DNA of 64,000 nt from contig NZ_JBKEBF010000012.1 of assembly GCF_047973035.1 (NCBI RefSeq), forward strand, positions 1-64,000, written 5' to 3'. This DNA is from Oleidesulfovibrio sp047973035. GTDB taxonomy: Bacteria > Desulfobacterota > Desulfovibrionia > Desulfovibrionales > Desulfovibrionaceae. Position 1 is the first letter of the stretch. Each line of letters opens with the position of its first letter. Shown here piece after piece: positions 59,929 to 64,000 of the stretch. Under the pieces are notes generated by a model. The model saw nothing but the letters and a program-made list of their open reading frames with translations. It was not told the DNA's origin and did no database searches. Both the position numbers and the translations under genes were made by a program.

Positions 59929-60552
59929 TTATTCGTCTTCCGGTTCTTCTGTCTGTTCCGGCAGTCCTTTATAACCAAGGCCGATGTAAAACGTCTCCTT
60001 GCTTTCAGAACGGGAACTTTTGGGTTTGAACGACTTTACCGAGGTAAACAGCGTACGCATTTCTTTTACATAAGCTTCAACGTCCGGCCCCATAAAAATT
60101 TTCACCACAAAGCTACCACCGGTTTTCAGGTGTACCGTAGCAACGGCCAGTGCTTCAAAGCACAAGTTGGATGAGCGGGCCTGATCTGTAAACTTATGGC
60201 CTGTGGTCTTAGGAGCCATGTCGCTGATAATGACATCAAACGGCCCTATTTTTTGTAACGCTTCTTCAAATTCTTCAGAACGCTCGAAAACATCTTCCTG
60301 CATAAAGGTGACGTTTTTCGGAAAAACAGTCTCGGTAGTCTGAATATCGGCACCCAGCACTTTGCCGGAAGGGCCTACTTTTTCAGCCGCGCCAAGAGAC
60401 CAGGACCCCGGAGCGGCACCAAGATCAAGCACGCGCATGCCTTGCTTGAAAATGCCGAAGCGTTTATCGATTTCTTTCAGCTTATACACTGAACGGGCGG
60501 GATAATTTTCCCGCTTGGCTTTTAAAAAATAATGGTCACGATATATTTTCAT
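59929..60552 (-). CDS. rlmE: 23S rRNA uridine-2552 2'-O-methyltransferase
   Basis: RlmE (FtsJ/RrmJ) methylates U2552 in the A-loop of 23S rRNA. The ATG at 60552 gives 207 residues starting MKIYRDHYFLKAKRENYPARS; an earlier in-frame start is less likely because the family begins here. The SAM-binding motif is VLDLGAAPGSWSLGA, and the catalytic set K-D-K-E is seen in the expected places (DMAPKTTGH, VVKIFMG, SRSESKETFYIG). Ends with a short acidic tail EQTEEPEDE. It is divergent from the glycosyltransferase gene by 53 bases. Confidence 0.95.
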   Translation of the reverse strand: MKIYRDHYFLKAKRENYPARSVYKLKEIDKRFGIFKQGMRVLDLGAAPGSWSLGAAEKVGPSGKVLGADIQTTETVFPKNVTFMQEDVFERSEEFEEALQKIGPFDVIISDMAPKTTGHKFTDQARSSNLCFEALAVATVHLKTGGSFVVKIFMGPDVEAYVKEMRTLFTSVKSFKPKSSRSESKETFYIGLGYKGLPEQTEEPEDE

Positions 60553-60605
60553 GGTTTCACCTGCGGCACTTGTATCTGAAAGTGCCCCGAACGCCAAGGC
60601 CGCTT

Positions 60606-62294
60606 ATGACAATAGATTCTGCACACAGCACCAGACGCCCCGCCCGCATTGCTATACACAACTGGAATGGCACAACGCAAACCCTGCCGAGCGGAAACAG
60701 CGCGTATGACATACTCTCCGGCGGGCCGGAAGTTTTACTGCTGGGCTGCGGCCCATTGCCTCTTGAAGCGGCAGTACTGGCTGAAAAACATGTTACCGGC
60801 ACAAAACTGGGGGGTGTTTCCTATGTCGAATGCGCAGATTTCGCAAGCCAAATGCCGCAAAAATGGCACAAAGACATTCCTGCAAACTGGACACCAGCCG
60901 TAATAAGCGGACATTCCAGCACAAAAGAGCACAACAGTGCTCCTCAAAGTAATTCAACGCCTTCTGCAGAGTTAATCCGCCGAATCCGCCGATGTGTACG
61001 CCGCGGCGATACTATCATTATATACCGGCAAAATGCCCGCCTTTTTCCCGATTTCTGGGGCCCGCTACTGGCAGTTTTACAACTGGAGCGCCTATGTGTT
61101 GCAGGCGGCGTTAATGCCGAGGCTAGGCAAAGCCGCAGCGTCATTCTTGCCGGATCGCCTTCTGACCTGCTTGTACACGAACTGCACCATGCATTTGCAT
61201 CGCAAGGCATGACGGTTCAGACAATAGAACCGGATGATGCGGCAGCGCTGCCTTCATTGCTTCAAAAAGAACGCCCCGACCTGTTTGCATGTGTCAATTT
61301 CAAAGGGCTGGACGCGTGGGGGGAACGGTTCCACCTGTTACAGGCAGCGCAGATTCCCGTTGCCGTGTGGTGTGTGGATAACCCCTGGCATCTGTTATCC
61401 GGCATTAAGGCTCCCTTCTGGAAGCAGCTGCACCTGTTTATTACAGACCACTCTTTTATCAACCCGTTGAAACGCCACGGAGCAAAACAGGTCGTTCATC
61501 TTCCGCTGGCAACTATGCCGCAGCTTTTTTCTCCGGCAGGATCATCTCCGGCTGAATTATCTTCAACCGATCAGGCTGGCGCAACGCACTGCACAACCGC
61601 CCTTCCCGGACAATTGATCTTTGTCGGCCGTTCAGCTTTTCCCGACAAACAGCGTTTCTTTGCAGGTTGCAACTATCCGCCGGAAATCATGAACGAGGCT
61701 TTGCAAAATCTGACAACTGGCGCCCGCCCTCATTACGACTGGTGGTGCGCTAAAATGAAGTTGTCATCTTTATGGCCAGAAAAAAATGCCCGTCAGGCGG
61801 GCTTTGCAGCTGAAGAAACAGCGCAAGCGTGGCGGACAAACTGCCTGACAGCCTGTGCGGAGCAATTATCAGACAAAGAATTTGCCGTTTATGGTGATGA
61901 GGGATGGCACAGTCTGCTTCCGCAGCGCACAGCCATACACCCGCCCGTGGACTATTACACACAGCTGCCGACAGTATATTCCGCTGCGTGCGGGGTTCTT
62001 AACCTGACAAGTATGCTGCTGCCCGCAGGGCTGACCCAGCGCAACTTCGATGTATGGGCCGCCGATGGCTTCTGCCTTACGGATGCAACAGCAGGACTTT
62101 CCGTCTTTCCAGATGAGCTGGTCCGCGAAGTCAGCTTTAAAACGGCTGCTGACATTGTACCCCTTTTCAGGCGGGCAATAGCTGAACCCGCATGGCGGCG
62201 TGACATCATTCAGGCCTGGCGCACACATATTCTGGCTCATCATACATATGAACACAGAGTACAGACGATTATGACCGCCTGCGGGCTGAAATAG
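60606..62294 (+). CDS. CgeB/DUF3880-like family protein, probable glycosyltransferase
   Basis: From the ATG at 60606 the protein is 562 residues. A region around 190-300 (PDLFACVNFKGLDAWGERFHLL, PVAVWCVDNPWHLLSG) and the C-terminal part (YSAACGVLNLTSMLLPAGLTQRNFDVWAADGFCLTDATAG) match the CgeB-type GT-B glycosyltransferases found in flagellar and surface polysaccharide loci. The first 100 residues (EVLLLGCGPLPLEAAVLAEKH) look like an added domain. No signal or membrane segment. The acceptor is unknown. A start 36 bases earlier is possible. Confidence 0.8.
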   Translation: MTIDSAHSTRRPARIAIHNWNGTTQTLPSGNSAYDILSGGPEVLLLGCGPLPLEAAVLAEKHVTGTKLGGVSYVECADFASQMPQKWHKDIPANWTPAVISGHSSTKEHNSAPQSNSTPSAELIRRIRRCVRRGDTIIIYRQNARLFPDFWGPLLAVLQLERLCVAGGVNAEARQSRSVILAGSPSDLLVHELHHAFASQGMTVQTIEPDDAAALPSLLQKERPDLFACVNFKGLDAWGERFHLLQAAQIPVAVWCVDNPWHLLSGIKAPFWKQLHLFITDHSFINPLKRHGAKQVVHLPLATMPQLFSPAGSSPAELSSTDQAGATHCTTALPGQLIFVGRSAFPDKQRFFAGCNYPPEIMNEALQNLTTGARPHYDWWCAKMKLSSLWPEKNARQAGFAAEETAQAWRTNCLTACAEQLSDKEFAVYGDEGWHSLLPQRTAIHPPVDYYTQLPTVYSAACGVLNLTSMLLPAGLTQRNFDVWAADGFCLTDATAGLSVFPDELVREVSFKTAADIVPLFRRAIAEPAWRRDIIQAWRTHILAHHTYEHRVQTIMTACGLK

Positions 62295-62297
62295 AAG

Positions 62298-62323
62298 AGC
62301 CCCGCATGAAAACATACGGGGCT
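62298..62323. terminator. Shared terminator between two converging genes
   Basis: AGCCCCG and CGGGGCT form a stem extended by ATG/CAT around AAAA. T runs are poor on both sides. It lies between the converging glycosyltransferase and decarboxylase genes. Confidence 0.55.
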
Positions 62324-62341
62324 GAAAAGCATTTTCTACTG

Positions 62342-64000
62342 TTAATTGTTTGAGCTGAAGCGACGTACACCTTCGACAAAGCGCGCCAGCGTAGGAGACA
62401 GGCTGTGCGGGGTCAGACGTGCATCAATCAGCTGGAACCTGCCACGTTCTTCGTAGGCATTAGTCAGCGCACGGGCCAGTTCCGCTCTGGTTTCAACCTT
62501 GTAGCCCCGTCCGCCAAGTGCATCAGCCATAGCGGCAAAGTTCCACTCGCCCAGATTATTGTACTGTGTTTCCGGCTGGAATACATGCAGCATCTCCCAT
62601 GAAGCATTGTTAAGCACAAGCACAATGGGGTCGATGCCAAGGCGCGGGCAGTTGCCAAGCTCAAGACCGGTCATCTGAAACGCCCCGTCACCAACCAGAA
62701 TGATGGAACGTTCACCGGTGGTAATCTGCAGCCCCATACCGGCAGGAACGCCAAATCCCATGCTGGCGTAGTACCCCGGTGCAACCATTGGAACGGCGTC
62801 AACGCTGAGCATGGTAAACAGGCAGTCGCCCATATCACTCGCTACGGGCATAACACCCTTTTGCGCAAAAAAATCGTTCAGCAACGCGGCAATATCTGTG
62901 GGAGTGATATCAGCAGCATCAGCCATAAAACCGCGGGGATTAGCCGCAAAGCTGGCGCTTTGCAAAGCGTTCTCCACATCCTCAGGAAGAGGGATCATGT
63001 CATCGCCCTGTTCTTCTGCCAAAAGTTCCAGCAGACGATCAACCAGAGCATCCAGCGGGATGTCGTGGTAAACATGAAAGCCTACCCGTACCTGCCGGTC
63101 TTCCACGTGCATAACGCGGCGACGGTCAAGCTGGCTGCCGGAAACACCAAAGTTGGTGTCTGACATAATTACCCCCAGAAGCAGCAGTCCGTCGGAAGAT
63201 TCCACCGCTTCGCTGAGGGCTTCATCTCCGGCAATGCCAAGGTACGTACCCTCAAGACAGCTGGCACCGGCAAGCAGTCCGCGGCCCATAAAGCTGGTTA
63301 CAACAGGTACGCCAAGGCGTTCGGCCAACGTGGCAACTTTATCTTCAATGCCGTAGCGGCGCACTTCAACACCTACCATCATCATAGGCAGCGCAGCGGC
63401 CTGCAACCTGCCAAGCACATCTTGTGCACAGGCAGTAACAGCATCCACATCCACAGGTGTAGAAGAGTAAGGAGGAACCGGCGCACAGGGTGCTGCAGGC
63501 AGATCGCGCGGAATTTCCAGATAGACAGGGCGCGAATGTTCTATACAGCTTTGCAGCACGCGGGCGATGGTTTCATGCGCAGTTGCAGGATCATCAAGTA
63601 CGGCCTGATCACAGGTCACTTCCTTGAACATACGATACTGCGAATCAAGGTGTTTTGCCTGATGGTGCAACAGCAGTCCGCGTCCGCCTTCCTGCGTACC
63701 GGGAGCACCGGAAATGACCACTACAGGAGATTTTTCCGCATAAGCCTGTGCAATGGCGTTTACCATATTCAAAGCCCCTGCACCGTACGTAACGGCTGCC
63801 ACGCCCAGACCGCCTCTGAAACGGGCAGAGGCATCCGCGGCAAAACCGACCGCAGGCTCATGGCTTAGTGTAACCAAGGGAAGAATACCTGAGGATTCAA
63901 TAATTTTGAAATAAGGCAACGCAAAGTCGCCTGGAATGCCGTACACCTCTTTTGCACCGCGCTCTTTCAGCGCATGCAGCAACGCTTCTGTCAAATTCAT
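62342..64000 (-). CDS. Thiamine-diphosphate 2-oxoacid decarboxylase (indolepyruvate/phenylpyruvate decarboxylase type)
   Basis: The 552-residue protein appears whole, its ATG being the last codon of the window; the ribosome site lies outside. It has the cofactor-activating Glu48 (LSHEPAVGFA), the double histidine His112-His113 in GLLLHHQAKHLDSQYRMFKE, found in pyruvate and indolepyruvate decarboxylases but not in acetolactate synthase, and the thiamine-diphosphate motif GDGAFQMTGLELGNCPRLGIDPIVLVLNN. It should decarboxylate a 2-oxoacid to an aldehyde. The substrate is not certain; indolepyruvate or phenylpyruvate from amino acid breakdown is likeliest. Confidence 0.88.
   Translation of the reverse strand: MNLTEALLHALKERGAKEVYGIPGDFALPYFKIIESSGILPLVTLSHEPAVGFAADASARFRGGLGVAAVTYGAGALNMVNAIAQAYAEKSPVVVISGAPGTQEGGRGLLLHHQAKHLDSQYRMFKEVTCDQAVLDDPATAHETIARVLQSCIEHSRPVYLEIPRDLPAAPCAPVPPYSSTPVDVDAVTACAQDVLGRLQAAALPMMMVGVEVRRYGIEDKVATLAERLGVPVVTSFMGRGLLAGASCLEGTYLGIAGDEALSEAVESSDGLLLLGVIMSDTNFGVSGSQLDRRRVMHVEDRQVRVGFHVYHDIPLDALVDRLLELLAEEQGDDMIPLPEDVENALQSASFAANPRGFMADAADITPTDIAALLNDFFAQKGVMPVASDMGDCLFTMLSVDAVPMVAPGYYASMGFGVPAGMGLQITTGERSIILVGDGAFQMTGLELGNCPRLGIDPIVLVLNNASWEMLHVFQPETQYNNLGEWNFAAMADALGGRGYKVETRAELARALTNAYEERGRFQLIDARLTPHSLSPTLARFVEGVRRFSSNN

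Noticed and set aside
1..64000. tRNA genes, rRNA genes, CRISPR arrays, prophage or defence islands
   Set aside because: No clover-leaf arms with a GTTCGA-type loop, no regularly spaced repeats and no phage or defence proteins were seen by reading; a tRNA scan was not possible here.

Overview
The window reads as chromosomal DNA of a sulfate-reducing deltaproteobacterium of the Desulfovibrio type. The grounds are the dissimilatory ATP sulfurylase gene (sat), a complete dsrMKJOP membrane complex, a two-subunit periplasmic [FeFe] hydrogenase with all three maturases, and Tat signals on the exported redox proteins. From memory, the order rpsL-rpsG-fusA / sat / dsrMKJOP resembles Desulfovibrio vulgaris; this could not be checked here. 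No prophage, CRISPR array, rRNA or tRNA was seen. The only mobile element is an IS200/IS605-type transposase cut by the left edge.

Layout. 1-3.3 kb: IS200-like fragment, then the str genes rpsL-rpsG-fusA (minus). 3.7-12.9 kb: energy metabolism: sat with a candidate Rex operator, a YgjP-type metalloprotease, a VKOR-thioredoxin fusion, an RsbRD-domain protein, then dsrMKJOP. 13.1-19.0 kb (minus): hydA-hydB-TM1266-like-hydG-hydE-hydF, with two strong palindromes in its control regions. 19.4-23.2 kb (minus): a hydantoinase/oxoprolinase-like gene overlapping a pdxA homologue, and an isoaspartyl peptidase. 23.4-28.3 kb (minus): Nudix-glgA-glgB and a Sua5/YrdC gene. 28.4-38.6 kb: rlmH, a small unknown gene, rsmG, fabD, argS, a SPOR protein, an mlaEFDCA lipid-transport operon and an aminotransferase. 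38.7-42.7 kb: cupin, a LysO-type exporter split in two genes, and a polar amino acid ABC importer. 42.7-48.9 kb: amtB-glnB-glnD behind a sigma-54 promoter, divergent from tpx, plus two small unknown genes. 49-53.9 kb: tex, an acyl-CoA ligase and an XRE-cupin regulator. 54.1-60.6 kb (minus): dnaA, thyX, yebC-ruvC-ruvA-ruvB and rlmE. 60.6-64 kb: a CgeB-like glycosyltransferase and a thiamine-diphosphate 2-oxoacid decarboxylase.

Working together: Sat activates sulfate to APS, and DsrMKJOP links menaquinone and periplasmic redox chemistry to the last step of sulfite reduction. The periplasmic hydrogenase supplies electrons from H2; HydE, HydG and HydF build its H-cluster. AmtB, GlnB and GlnD form a nitrogen-sensing unit.

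Most unusual points: (1) a DnaA-family protein whose box-recognition signature is rewritten, preceded by a 332-bp gap packed with DnaA-box-like 9-mers, dyads and tandem repeats although its neighbours are thyX and ruv rather than dnaN; (2) undescribed palindromes ahead of hydA and of the TM1266-like gene; (3) an RsbRD sensor-type domain protein directly ahead of dsrMKJOP; (4) nested inverted repeats between an XRE-cupin regulator and its acyl-CoA ligase neighbour. Most of the window is ordinary housekeeping and sulfate-reducer core. No clearly new multi-gene system was found; the DnaA/origin-like locus is the best candidate.
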